NCBI RefSeq assembly: GCF_013213835.1
Contig: NZ_JABSSU010000003.1
Coordinates: 549,796-613,795 of the forward strand
Origin: Winogradskyella sp.
GTDB lineage: Bacteria > Bacteroidota > Bacteroidia > Flavobacteriales > Flavobacteriaceae
Direction of reading: 5' to 3'
DNA: 64,000 bases
The position numbers and the translations under genes were made by a program. Below the pieces are notes generated by a model. The model did not search any database. It saw nothing but the letters and a program-made list of their open reading frames with translations, and was not told the origin of the DNA. Each line of letters opens with the position of its first letter. Position 1 is the stretch's first letter. This document shows, piece by piece, positions 35,637 through 44,700 of this stretch.

Positions 35637-36263
35637 ATGAAGCATTTTAAATTAGCAGCTTTAGCCATAACGCTAATACTGACAACAGCTTGTAAAAATG
35701 AAAAAGAAAATGAGCCAAAAACTGCTGAAACATCAGCGGAAAGCACTATCAAATTTGTTGCAAAACCAGAAGCTACAAAGGTAAAATGGACAGCTTATAA
35801 AACAACAGAAAAGAAAGCTGTAGGTGGAGAGTTTACTACAGTGAATTTTGAAAATAAGCAAGGTGCAACAGCGGTAGAAGCACTTAATGGTTTAGAGTTT
35901 TCTATTCCGGTTAAAAGCCTTTTTACAAAGGATGAAGGTAGAGATGCCAAAATTAAGGAGTTCTTTTTTGGCGCTATGTTAAACACAGAACTTATTAGAG
36001 GAAAAGTAAATCATGTTGACGGTGCCTATACAGCTACCTTAACTATGAACGGCGAAACTAAAGACTTACCACTTGAAGTTAATATTACCGATGAAAGACG
36101 TGTAACTATGAATGCCGTAATGCAACTTAAAGACTGGAATGCTCTAGATGCTTTAGCGTCCTTAAACAAAGTTTGCTACGAATTACATAAAGGACCAGAT
36201 GGTATCAGTAAAACATGGGAAGAAGTTGGTATTGAAGTTAGCACTTACCTAAGAAAAAACTAA
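35637..36263 (+). CDS. YceI family lipoprotein
   Basis: A lipoprotein signal ends at LTTAC (Cys19), so the protein is anchored to a membrane outside the cytoplasm. The rest is a YceI lipocalin-like barrel (ATKVKWTAYKTTEKKAVGGEF, KIKEFFFGAMLN, LEVNITDERRVTMNAVMQLKDW). YceI proteins bind polyisoprenoids; some members take part in quinone or stress functions. The ligand is unknown. It is divergent from hemN and ends at a strong terminator. Confidence 0.88.
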   Translation: MKHFKLAALAITLILTTACKNEKENEPKTAETSAESTIKFVAKPEATKVKWTAYKTTEKKAVGGEFTTVNFENKQGATAVEALNGLEFSIPVKSLFTKDEGRDAKIKEFFFGAMLNTELIRGKVNHVDGAYTATLTMNGETKDLPLEVNITDERRVTMNAVMQLKDWNALDALASLNKVCYELHKGPDGISKTWEEVGIEVSTYLRKN

Positions 36264-36278
36264 ACTCAATTACTAAAT

Positions 36279-36313
36279 AAAAAAAGGTGCGGTAATTACC
36301 GCACCTTTTTTTA
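36279..36313. terminator. Bidirectional terminator between the YceI and TPR lipoprotein genes
   Basis: AAAAAGGTGCGGTAATTACCGCACCTTTTT (36281-36310) is a perfect 30-nt palindrome with A and T runs at its ends. The stop codon of the minus-strand TPR gene (36311-36313) lies within its T run. Confidence 0.92.
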
Positions 36314-37009
36314 TTTGTCCTCTTCTGAAAGATAAGCCTTTAAATACTTCTCAGCTCTAAAATTATTCGGGTTTCTCTCGAGAGCTTTTCTGTAATTATT
36401 ATAAGCCTGCAAGCTATCACCACTTTGTAGGTATGCATCTGCTAAACTGTCATAAACATTATCACTATTTGGGTGAAGTTTAGTGTTTAAAGTAAAAACA
36501 TCTATAGCTTTTTGATAGTCTTCATCTCTTAAATGCCTATAACCTATGCGATTGAATTCCCATTCTTCAATATAAGAACTTGTAGAATCTTGAGCTTTAA
36601 TTTCTAGATAACCAGCAAGAGCTTTCTCATAATTTCCTTCTTTAAGATACTGACTCGGTGTCTTATAGTCATCCGATAATTTCTTGTAATTATAAGAAAT
36701 CTTGGTTTCATCATCTTTAGAGATTACAGATAAGTACATCACTTTAGTTTCAGGATGTTCAACAAATTGAAATTTCTTATACATATCTGGAATAAAAAAC
36801 TCATTGTCGTTCAAAACAACTGGTTCTATTTTTCCGCCTTTAAAATTGAAAAAGATCTTATTACCGTCATAAGATACTGTCATTATTTCGTCTGGATGAT
36901 ATAAATACTTGCCTGAAGTTTCATTTTTATATTCTTCTGTAAATTCAACAGAATTTGAGCAGCCCAATATGAATAGCGTAAATACAAGTAATAGAAGTTT
37001 AGATTTCAT
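36311..37009 (-). CDS. TPR-repeat lipoprotein
   Basis: I choose ATG 37009 because it opens a clean lipoprotein signal (MKSKLLLLVFTLFILGC, lipobox LGC at Cys17); the in-frame codons before it do not extend the signal. Residues of about 20-110 form a beta-rich domain of unknown family. The C-terminal half has tetratricopeptide repeats (YQKAIDVFTLNTKLHPNSD, LQAYNNYRKALERNPNN) for protein contacts. The function is unknown. Confidence 0.8.
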   Translation of the reverse strand: MKSKLLLLVFTLFILGCSNSVEFTEEYKNETSGKYLYHPDEIMTVSYDGNKIFFNFKGGKIEPVVLNDNEFFIPDMYKKFQFVEHPETKVMYLSVISKDDETKISYNYKKLSDDYKTPSQYLKEGNYEKALAGYLEIKAQDSTSSYIEEWEFNRIGYRHLRDEDYQKAIDVFTLNTKLHPNSDNVYDSLADAYLQSGDSLQAYNNYRKALERNPNNFRAEKYLKAYLSEEDK

Positions 37010-37048
37010 TTTTTGATTGGTTTGGTTAAATGACAAATTATTTGAAAC

Positions 37049-37073
37049 AAAAAAGTCTCACTAAAAGTGAGAC
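37049..37073 (-). terminator. Terminator of the cyclophilin-FKBP gene
   Basis: GTCTCACT (37055-37062) and AGTGAGAC (37066-37073) form a perfect 8-bp stem with a 3-nt loop. On the minus strand a run of six T follows. Confidence 0.85.
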
Positions 37074-37112
37074 GATTTTATTTAAAATATGTTACGACTA
37101 TTACAAAAAGTC

Positions 37113-38045
37113 CTACTTAATAGCCATTAATTCTACGTCAAAAACCAAAGTTGCATTTGGTGGAATAACACCACCAGCACCAGCTGCGCCATAAGCCAAG
37201 TCACTAGGAATTACTAAACGTGCTTTATCACCAACATTTAATAAACAAATACCTTCATCCCAACCAGGAATTACTTGTCCTACACCAACTTGAAAATCTA
37301 AAGGTGCATTTCTTTTGTACGAAGAATCAAATACAGTTCCATCAGCTAATTGTCCTTTATAGTGTACAGAAACCATATTTCCTTTTTCAGCTTTTTTACC
37401 ATCACCTTTTTGGATGATTTGGTAACGTAAACCTGAAGCTGTTTCTTCAAAACCTGAAGCAAGTTTATCTAACTCAGCTTTAGCAGCTTCACGCTCAGCA
37501 GCAATACGTGCTTCTCTTGCACCTTCAAAAACTCTAAACGCCTCAATAGCATTAAAATTTTCTGCATCTGCACCAACTCTGATGATTTCTAATTTTTCAA
37601 TTTTATCACCTTGTGCAACAGCATCAACAACATCTTGTCCTTCTACTACATTGCCAAAAACAGTATGCTTGCCATCTAACCATGGTGTTTCTACGTGCGT
37701 AATAAAGAATTGACTTCCGTTTGTTCCAGGACCAGCATTTGCCATAGATAATTTCCCAGGTGCATCATGCTTTAAATCTGGATGAATTTCATCATCAAAT
37801 TTATAACCAGGATTACCAGTTCCTGTTCCTTGTGGACATCCACCTTGAATCATAAAATCAGGAATTACTCTATGGAAATTTAATCCGTCGTAGTAAGGAT
37901 TACCTTGAGGTTTAGCCGAGTTTTCCATATTTCCTTCTGCTAAAGCCACAAAGTTACCAACTGTTCCAGGTGTTTTTTCAAATTCTAAATTCACTAATAT
38001 CTCACCTTTTGAGGTGTTGAATTTTGCGTATAAACCGTCTTGCAT
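37113..38045 (-). CDS. Double peptidyl-prolyl isomerase: cyclophilin plus FKBP
   Basis: Two different prolyl-isomerase folds are joined. Residues of about 5-165 are a cyclophilin ([45 protein letters not shown]). A charged helical linker (about 168-200, rich in Ala, Glu and Arg) leads to an FKBP domain at about 205-310 ([53 protein letters not shown]). Such cyclophilin-FKBP fusions (CFBP) are known in Flavobacterium-related bacteria. There is no signal peptide, so it acts in the cytoplasm as a folding helper. Confidence 0.95.
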   Translation of the reverse strand: MQDGLYAKFNTSKGEILVNLEFEKTPGTVGNFVALAEGNMENSAKPQGNPYYDGLNFHRVIPDFMIQGGCPQGTGTGNPGYKFDDEIHPDLKHDAPGKLSMANAGPGTNGSQFFITHVETPWLDGKHTVFGNVVEGQDVVDAVAQGDKIEKLEIIRVGADAENFNAIEAFRVFEGAREARIAAEREAAKAELDKLASGFEETASGLRYQIIQKGDGKKAEKGNMVSVHYKGQLADGTVFDSSYKRNAPLDFQVGVGQVIPGWDEGICLLNVGDKARLVIPSDLAYGAAGAGGVIPPNATLVFDVELMAIK

Positions 38046-38155
38046 GTTTTTGTCTTTTGTTTAAGGCCGCAAAGATAATCAATGATTTACGATTTACGAA
38101 TTATGAGTTAGGATTTTGCTATCGGCTTTTGACTTTTAAAAAATTATTTTTTATG

Positions 38156-38163
38156 TAGCTTTG
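38156..38163 (+). promoter_or_regulatory. -7 element of the 144-aa unknown gene
   Basis: TAGCTTTG is a perfect TAnnTTTG match. It overlaps the in-frame TTG at 38161, so transcription should start after that codon; the ATG at 38179 must then be the start. Confidence 0.6.
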
Positions 38164-38178
38164 GCAAAATTTATTTTC

Positions 38179-38613
38179 ATGGGGTTTTCATTTTCAAAAT
38201 TATTAGGTAGAGATAAAATAGCATCTGAGGATACAATTGAAGCAATAATAGCGTCTGTTGAACACAAGCCTTATGGTATATCGGAATCAAATGTACTTTT
38301 CTCTGGTATGAATGAACTTGGTGGCTATTTATTCTTTCAAACTGTAATTGTTGGTGACCTTAGCACGAAAGTAAAAAATGGTGCTACGCTGACATTTAAA
38401 GGTAACGATTTTGAATTAACGTTGAGCTCAGATTCCCTAGAATTTGAATCTAGTCCAACGGAAACTAAAGGCAGAAATGCTACCAGCATAGATTTTCAGA
38501 TTGAAGAGTCTGATATTAAAAAACTGCAAAACGCTAAGCTTAAAGAGATTGTTTTAAAAGTTAAAAAGCAAGAGATTTTGTTTAAAAAATATAAAACGAG
38601 ATCTGATAACTAA
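38179..38613 (+). CDS. Conserved-looking hypothetical protein, cytosolic, about 144 aa
   Basis: I do not recognise the family. The start at ATG 38179 is fixed by the -7 element that covers the only upstream in-frame TTG. The protein starts MGFSFSKLLGRDKI, has no signal peptide or membrane helix, and is predicted alpha/beta with a beta-rich centre (YLFFQTVIVGDLS, GATLTFKGNDFELTL) and a lysine-rich end. Base use is like its neighbours. It is convergent with the S41 peptidase gene, with an 8-nt gap. Confidence 0.7.
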   Translation: MGFSFSKLLGRDKIASEDTIEAIIASVEHKPYGISESNVLFSGMNELGGYLFFQTVIVGDLSTKVKNGATLTFKGNDFELTLSSDSLEFESSPTETKGRNATSIDFQIEESDIKKLQNAKLKEIVLKVKKQEILFKKYKTRSDN

Positions 38614-38621
38614 TAATCAAT

Positions 38622-40019
38622 TTATCTCTTTAATCTTTTTAAAAGGCCTTCTACAATTTCATCTTTTTCATCTAAAAGATGGTCTCTAATAATTATTTGT
38701 GGTATAAGACCATTGCGACTTTCTTCACCATTAATTCTATATATTTTTCCTTTAGGAACGTCTACTTTAATACCGGTAAAAGGAAGCTTATAGGTAAATA
38801 TAGAAGCTAATAAAGTTGGATATTCAGCTGTTTCTTCACCTACTATTGTACCAAAATTATAGTCTTTTATTAGAGCTGCTGTAACTGTAGACTGAGAATA
38901 AGAATGTCTATTGACTAGGACGTATACTTTTCCTTTAAATCTCTTTGATTTTTCTTGAGGTTCAAAAGGGCTAAAATTGTAATTAAAAATTTCTCCATTT
39001 TTATGATTCAAAAATGCTTGCCAATACACATTTGTAGTATCCTTTGTTTTTATCACATTTTCCTTCAATAAACTGCTAGTTTTTAGTTGAAATTTAGAAT
39101 TCCATTGAAATGGTTTGTCAGCAAAATAAGAGACCAAATAATCGCCGTATATATCATCACCACCAGAGTGATTCCTTAAATCAATGACTAAATCACTATA
39201 ATTCTGTTTATTAATTTCAGTAAAGGAGGAATCTATAAACTTTTTGTACTTATCTAAATCTCCACCAAAACTACCTGGTCTTAGATAAGCAACAGATGCA
39301 CTTAAAAACTCTAATACCCTATTGTTTTTAATGATACTTTTCCATTTAGATTCATATGTATTTGCTTCAATTGCCTTAATCTTAATTCTTTTTAAACTAT
39401 TCTGCTCACTAATTTCTACATCAAATGCATTCTTTTCCCCAAATACGCGCCAATAATATCTAGGAAATGTAAAACTCTCTATCAATGCATTACGAAAATA
39501 TTTGCGTTCAGCAGAGACATATGGATATATGCGATCAAGGACCTCCTTTATCGGAATACCATTTATTGATTTGATTTCCGATCCGATTTTTATACCTCTA
39601 TTGTCTGACCAATTTCTTCTTACATATACTCGATTATCCTCTATGGCAAGTTCTAAGGGAAATACAGTTCCATTTTTATCCATATGAGCAACATAAGATT
39701 GTACCTGATCATAAAATTCTATTCTTGTGTGCCCGTTGTTTACACTTGCTACTAGCCTTTGAAAAAGCATGGCCACCTCAAAGTACGAAAGGCTATCTTC
39801 TGCGATTTCCATTCTAACTTCATTATATTTTTTAACGAAGTCTTCTTTGGCTATATGATGATATAAATCAAAATGTGTCCTTTCCAAGGAGGATCTCAAA
39901 TAGTCGAGATCTGAAATAACATCTTGTTTTGAGAAATTTTGTGTAAATACGATTAAACTATTTGAGAGAATTAAAACTCTAATTACATTTTTAATCTTAA
40001 AGATACTTATCACCTTCAT
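38622..40019 (-). CDS. S41 family (C-terminal processing-like) peptidase, exported
   Basis: An N-terminal signal or anchor (residues 1-26) leads to a helical domain, a PDZ-like stretch (KIGSEIKSINGIPIKEVLDRI) and an S41 tail-specific protease core (about 230-440: DLVIDLRNHSGGDD, VYVLVNRHSYSQST, GTIVGEETAEYPT). The likely nucleophile is the Ser in SYSQST. Such S41 proteins of Bacteroidota are often poorly characterised. It lies 59 nt after the membrane AraC-type regulator gene on the same strand, which may control it. Confidence 0.85.
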   Translation of the reverse strand: MKVISIFKIKNVIRVLILSNSLIVFTQNFSKQDVISDLDYLRSSLERTHFDLYHHIAKEDFVKKYNEVRMEIAEDSLSYFEVAMLFQRLVASVNNGHTRIEFYDQVQSYVAHMDKNGTVFPLELAIEDNRVYVRRNWSDNRGIKIGSEIKSINGIPIKEVLDRIYPYVSAERKYFRNALIESFTFPRYYWRVFGEKNAFDVEISEQNSLKRIKIKAIEANTYESKWKSIIKNNRVLEFLSASVAYLRPGSFGGDLDKYKKFIDSSFTEINKQNYSDLVIDLRNHSGGDDIYGDYLVSYFADKPFQWNSKFQLKTSSLLKENVIKTKDTTNVYWQAFLNHKNGEIFNYNFSPFEPQEKSKRFKGKVYVLVNRHSYSQSTVTAALIKDYNFGTIVGEETAEYPTLLASIFTYKLPFTGIKVDVPKGKIYRINGEESRNGLIPQIIIRDHLLDEKDEIVEGLLKRLKR

Positions 40020-40078
40020 TGTATTTTTTTATTGCAAACTTAGTCACTTAGGTAAGTACTCGCGACCGAATGCTTCCA

Positions 40079-41209
40079 TTAGGACTCTTTTTTCAAACTC
40101 TTAAGATACTCGCTTGGCGTTTGTTGAGTCATCTTCTTGAAAGCACTATTAAATGTAGACTTAGAATAAAAACCACATTCTAGCGCATGACCTAGTAATG
40201 ACATCTTTGATTGATTCTCAGATTGTAATCTCTCTTTAAATGCTTCCACTCTATAGGAATTAATTAGATCGTAGAAATTCTTCTCACAGTTTTGATTTAT
40301 TTTAGTTGATAACTGTTTTGGTTTTAATTCTATCATTTCAGAAAGCATTGTTAAATTTAAATCTGGATTTAAGAATGGTTTTTTTGTTTCCATCAAATTC
40401 TGGAGCATTGATAAAAATTCTTTATCTTTTTCTTTGATGATTAACTTTTCTGAATTGTTAGTATTAGAAGTATAATAAGTAATTTCTTGTTCTTTCTGAA
40501 TGTAGCCTTTAAAACCAATCCAACAAGTCACAGCAGCAAGAATCACAAAATTGGGTATAAAATAGTACTCTCTTAAAGTTTTATCAAAAGCAAATCGATC
40601 TATTTCTGTTATTAATCGCCATAAAAAATGGTAGCTTACGTATATTATAATAGGTGTTTGTAACCATTTTAAAGATAAATTCTCAATCTTTGAATAATAA
40701 CTTTTGAGACGTTTATGGTACTTAGAAAGTACAATGATTGAAAGAATACTATATAACCAAATGGAAAAAACCCCAAGCCATTGTTGGGTAAAATATATGT
40801 ACGAATAGGTTGGCATTTCTTCTAAATACAAACCATCTGAGCCAATACGATAAATGGATGTGCGATAAAAAATAAACTCAATCAATAACGGTAAAAAATG
40901 AACTAAATGTTTGTTTTGAAACTTAAACTTTGGCTGACTTATGCATTTAGTGTAGAAAAATATGGAGGGTCCAATACCAAATAGCATTTCCATTTGTATA
41001 TATCTAAATACAAAGATTAAATCAAAATCTTTTAAAACATTAACGAGTACAATATTTAAACCAATTAAGGCATAAAAGAATACCATTAAAGCTAAAAAAA
41101 TATTAGCTTGTCTTTTCGGTCTTTTCCTTAAGATGAGACCGCTAAGAACTATTGCTTGAAGTCCAAAAACACATATAATTGTAAATAATATTGGATTAGA
41201 AGTTACCAT
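40079..41209 (-). CDS. Membrane-bound AraC family transcriptional regulator
   Basis: About seven membrane helices (residues 7-235) precede a cytosolic AraC/XylS DNA-binding domain (about 275-376). The latter has the two helix-turn-helix units LTMLSEMIELKPKQLSTKINQ and SLLGHALECGFYSKSTFNSAFKKMTQQTPSEYLKSL. This 7TM-AraC type, frequent in Flavobacteria, probably senses a membrane or periplasmic signal. No ligand domain is recognised. It is upstream of the S41 peptidase gene. Confidence 0.9.
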   Translation of the reverse strand: MVTSNPILFTIICVFGLQAIVLSGLILRKRPKRQANIFLALMVFFYALIGLNIVLVNVLKDFDLIFVFRYIQMEMLFGIGPSIFFYTKCISQPKFKFQNKHLVHFLPLLIEFIFYRTSIYRIGSDGLYLEEMPTYSYIYFTQQWLGVFSIWLYSILSIIVLSKYHKRLKSYYSKIENLSLKWLQTPIIIYVSYHFLWRLITEIDRFAFDKTLREYYFIPNFVILAAVTCWIGFKGYIQKEQEITYYTSNTNNSEKLIIKEKDKEFLSMLQNLMETKKPFLNPDLNLTMLSEMIELKPKQLSTKINQNCEKNFYDLINSYRVEAFKERLQSENQSKMSLLGHALECGFYSKSTFNSAFKKMTQQTPSEYLKSLKKES

Positions 41210-41311
41210 ACGGATGTCTTCAATTTCAAGTGAGTTAAAAAGAACTTAAATGGATCCCAATTATTGTTTTTTTTTAACAATTAAATGTCCAAATAAGTAT
41301 TGTCGATATAA

Positions 41312-43513
41312 TTAATTAGCAACCTCACTAATAAATTTTATACGATATAAGCGTAGTTCTTCGTCCTCATAGTCACCATCAAATTCATCGATAGCATCAG
41401 AGATTTTATCGCTTTCAGATTCCATAAAGTAGTCATGGATTTCTTCTTGCTGGTCTTCGTCTAAAATTTCGTCAATCCAATAACTAATATTTAGCTTGGT
41501 CCCAGAATAGACAATAGATTCCATTTCAGAAATAAAATCTGTCATTTCCATACCTTTTGCTGAAGCAATATCATCTAGAGGTAATTTTCTATCTACATTT
41601 TGTATGATATATAACTTTAAAGCAGAATTAGAACCTGTTGATTTTACAACCATATCGTCCGGCCGCATAATATCATTTTCTTCCACATACTCTGCAATTA
41701 AAGCCACGAAGTCTTTACCATATTTTTTAGCCTTACTTTCACCAACACCATGTACATTGTTCATTTCCTCAATGGTAATAGGATATTTTAAAGCCATATC
41801 TTCTAATGATGGGTCTTGAAAAATCACAAATGGTGGCACACCGAGTTTTTTAGCATTGCGCTTTCTCAAATCCTTAAGCATTGTCATGAGCTTTTCATCT
41901 GCCGCAGCACCGCCACCTTTTCCGTTAGTAATAATACCATCATTAGAGGCTTCATCATACACATGGTCTTCTGCCATCATAAAAGATTCAGGTGTATCAA
42001 TAAAAGCTTTTCCTTCATCACTTAGCCTAAGAACACCATAAGTTTCGATATCTTTCTTCAGTAGATCTGCAACAATAACCTGACGGATTAAAGCCATCCA
42101 AAAACGGTCGTCTTTAGCTTTACCAATTCCAAAAAAAGGTTGTGTATCCGTTTTATGTGAAGAAATTAAAGCATTAGCCTTACCAATGATTACTTGTACT
42201 AAATCTTTGGGTTTATACTTTTCGTTTGTGTTCTTAACTGTATCTAAAAGAATTTTAACCTCATCTTTAGCTTCGGTTTGCTTTTTGGGATTACGAACAT
42301 TATCGTCCATATCGCCACCTTCACCAGTTTCGTTATCAAATTCTTCTCCAAAATAATGAAGAATAAATTTACGACGAGATACCGAAGTCTCTGCAAAAGC
42401 AACAACTTCTTGTAATAAAGCATGACCAACTTCTTGCTCAGCAACGGGTTTACCAGACATAAACTTCTCTAACTTCTCAATATCTTTATAAGCGTAGTAT
42501 GCTAAACAATGACCTTCTCCTCCATCTCTGCCTGCTCTACCAGTTTCTTGATAATAACTTTCTATACTTTTAGGGATATCATGATGAATTACAAAACGCA
42601 CATCTGGTTTGTCAATTCCCATACCAAATGCTATCGTTGCAACAACAACATCTGTATCTTCCATTAAGAACATATCTTGATGCTTTACTCTTGTTTTAGC
42701 ATCTAAACCAGCGTGATAAGGCACAGCCTTGATACCATTAACTTGAAGCACTTGTGCTAATTCTTCAACACGTTTTCGACTGAGACAATACACAATGCCA
42801 GATTTACCTTCATTTTGCTTTATAAAACGTATAATATCTGCATCTACATTTTTAGTTTTTGGTCGTACTTCGTAGTACAAGTTTGGTCTGTTAAATGAGG
42901 CTTTAAAAGTCACCGCATCAGTCATTCCTAAACTCTTTAAAATATCCTCTTGTACTTTTGGTGTTGCTGTTGCTGTTAAACCCACTATTGGAATATTATC
43001 ACCAATACGTTTAATGATGAGTCTAAGGTTTCTGTATTCTGGCCTAAAATCGTGTCCCCATTCACTAATACAGTGTGCCTCGTCAACAGCCATAAAAGAA
43101 ATTTTAACTGTTCTCAAAAAGTCAACATACTCTTCTTTAGTTAAAGATTCGGGTGCGACATATAATAATTTGGTTACACCATTTGTTATATCATCCTTAA
43201 CACGTTTTACTTCTGTCTTATTTAGTGATGAGTTAAGTACATGCGCCACACCTTGATGCTCAGAAACCGCACGTATCGCATCTACCTGATTCTTCATTAA
43301 AGCAATTAGTGGTGATACAACAATTGCTGTTCCTTCTTTTATTAATGCCGGAAGTTGATAACATAACGATTTTCCACCACCAGTTGGCATAATCACAAAT
43401 GTATTATTGCCAGCAACCACATTTTGTATGACTTCTTCTTGAAGTCCTTTAAATCCAGAAAAACCGAAGTACTTCTTTAATGCGGAGTGTAAGTCAATAT
43501 CTTCAATACTCAT
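41312..43513 (-). CDS. recQ: ATP-dependent DNA helicase RecQ
   Basis: This 3'-5' DNA helicase works in recombination and repair. Motifs are Walker A PTGGGKSLCYQLP, DEAH (VDEAHCISEWGHDFRPEY), and motif VI YYQETGRAGRDG; an RQC region and a C-terminal HRDC-like part (DPSLEDMALKYPITIEEM) follow. I use ATG 43513 (MSIEDIDLHSAL); the frame is open further upstream, but the extra residues lack family character. It is divergent from kdsD. Confidence 0.95.
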   Translation of the reverse strand: MSIEDIDLHSALKKYFGFSGFKGLQEEVIQNVVAGNNTFVIMPTGGGKSLCYQLPALIKEGTAIVVSPLIALMKNQVDAIRAVSEHQGVAHVLNSSLNKTEVKRVKDDITNGVTKLLYVAPESLTKEEYVDFLRTVKISFMAVDEAHCISEWGHDFRPEYRNLRLIIKRIGDNIPIVGLTATATPKVQEDILKSLGMTDAVTFKASFNRPNLYYEVRPKTKNVDADIIRFIKQNEGKSGIVYCLSRKRVEELAQVLQVNGIKAVPYHAGLDAKTRVKHQDMFLMEDTDVVVATIAFGMGIDKPDVRFVIHHDIPKSIESYYQETGRAGRDGGEGHCLAYYAYKDIEKLEKFMSGKPVAEQEVGHALLQEVVAFAETSVSRRKFILHYFGEEFDNETGEGGDMDDNVRNPKKQTEAKDEVKILLDTVKNTNEKYKPKDLVQVIIGKANALISSHKTDTQPFFGIGKAKDDRFWMALIRQVIVADLLKKDIETYGVLRLSDEGKAFIDTPESFMMAEDHVYDEASNDGIITNGKGGGAAADEKLMTMLKDLRKRNAKKLGVPPFVIFQDPSLEDMALKYPITIEEMNNVHGVGESKAKKYGKDFVALIAEYVEENDIMRPDDMVVKSTGSNSALKLYIIQNVDRKLPLDDIASAKGMEMTDFISEMESIVYSGTKLNISYWIDEILDEDQQEEIHDYFMESESDKISDAIDEFDGDYEDEELRLYRIKFISEVAN

Positions 43514-43669
43514 TAATCCCTTTTTGGTATTTGTAAAAATTTTGTTCTGTAAGAAACTAAATTTTGGTCGTTGAAAATACAAAATTTAGTTTGCTTCAAT
43601 AGCCATTATATTTATAGACAATTTTTGATTCAATATGAGTTTGAAATTTACTATTGAAAAAAAATCGTG

Positions 43670-43677
43670 TACTTTTG
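43670..43677 (+). promoter_or_regulatory. -7 element of the kdsD-tatC-lptB region
   Basis: TACTTTTG is a perfect TAnnTTTG match 57 nt before the TTG start codon of kdsD. No -33 TTG is found at the normal spacing. Confidence 0.5.
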
Positions 43678-43734
43678 CAATAACCTAAAGATAACAATTT
43701 CTTTAATTCTAAAAAAAGTAATAAAAATTTAGTT

Positions 43735-44700
43735 TTGAATCCTAAGTCATCCATTTTAAACACTGCAAAAAGCACCATAAATTTAGAAAGCGAAGCTATT
43801 TCTAATTTGGCGAATTTACTTACAGAAGATTTTGTAGAAGCGGTGGAATTAATTTATAATTCTAAAGGTAGAGTTATAATTACTGGAATTGGTAAAAGTG
43901 CCATAATTGCCAACAAAATTGTAGCTACTTTAAACTCAACAGGCACACCTTCAGTTTTTATGCACGCGGCAGATGCCATTCATGGTGATTTAGGTCTTAT
44001 TTTAGAAGATGATATAGTCATTTGTATTTCAAAAAGTGGTAATACACCTGAAATAAAAGTGCTTGTACCGTTAATTAAAAACGCCAAGAATAAAATGATT
44101 GCGATCACAAGCAACAAGGAATCGTTTTTAGGTCAGCAAGCTGATTATGTACTTAATGTCTATGTTGCCCAAGAAGCGTGTCCTAATAACCTTGCACCTA
44201 CCACAAGTACCACGGCTCAACTTGTAATGGGAGATGCCTTAGCAGTTTGTCTGTTAGAACTTAGAGGTTTCTCGAGTAGGGATTTTGCTAAATATCATCC
44301 TGGCGGATCCTTAGGTAAACGATTATATCTTAGAGTCAACGATTTATCATCACAAAATCAAAAGCCAAAAGTGGGATTAGAGGCTAACATACAAGAAGTC
44401 ATCGTTGAAATATCCGAAAAAATGCTTGGTGTTACAGCTGTTGTAGAAGATGATAAAATTATTGGTATCATAACTGACGGTGATTTAAGGCGCATGCTAA
44501 GTAAGAATTCTGATTTCTCTAATTTAAAAGCCAAAGACATTATGAGTAAAGATCCACGTCGTATACAAGAAGATGCTATGGCTGTGGATGCAAAAGAAGT
44601 TATGGAAGAGCATGGTATTTCTCAATTACTTGTTGAACACAATGGTAATTACGCTGGCGTAGTTCACTTACATGACCTAATCAAAGAAGGCATTATATAA
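43735..44700 (+). CDS. kdsD: Arabinose-5-phosphate isomerase (KpsF/GutQ/KdsD), TTG start
   Basis: The enzyme turns ribulose-5-phosphate into arabinose-5-phosphate, the first step to Kdo of lipopolysaccharide. An SIS domain (about 35-175, GRVIITGIGKSAIIANKIVATL, ISKSGNTPE) is followed by the signature KYHPGGSLGKRL and two CBS domains (about 205-321). The start is TTG at 43735; no in-frame ATG precedes the SIS domain. Its stop overlaps the tatC start in TAATG. The downstream lptB fits a lipopolysaccharide theme. Confidence 0.94.
   Translation: MNPKSSILNTAKSTINLESEAISNLANLLTEDFVEAVELIYNSKGRVIITGIGKSAIIANKIVATLNSTGTPSVFMHAADAIHGDLGLILEDDIVICISKSGNTPEIKVLVPLIKNAKNKMIAITSNKESFLGQQADYVLNVYVAQEACPNNLAPTTSTTAQLVMGDALAVCLLELRGFSSRDFAKYHPGGSLGKRLYLRVNDLSSQNQKPKVGLEANIQEVIVEISEKMLGVTAVVEDDKIIGIITDGDLRRMLSKNSDFSNLKAKDIMSKDPRRIQEDAMAVDAKEVMEEHGISQLLVEHNGNYAGVVHLHDLIKEGII

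Noticed and set aside
38161..38178. TTG start six codons before the ATG of the unknown 144-aa gene
   Set aside because: The codon is part of the -7 element TAGCTTTG, so it is probably not in the transcript.
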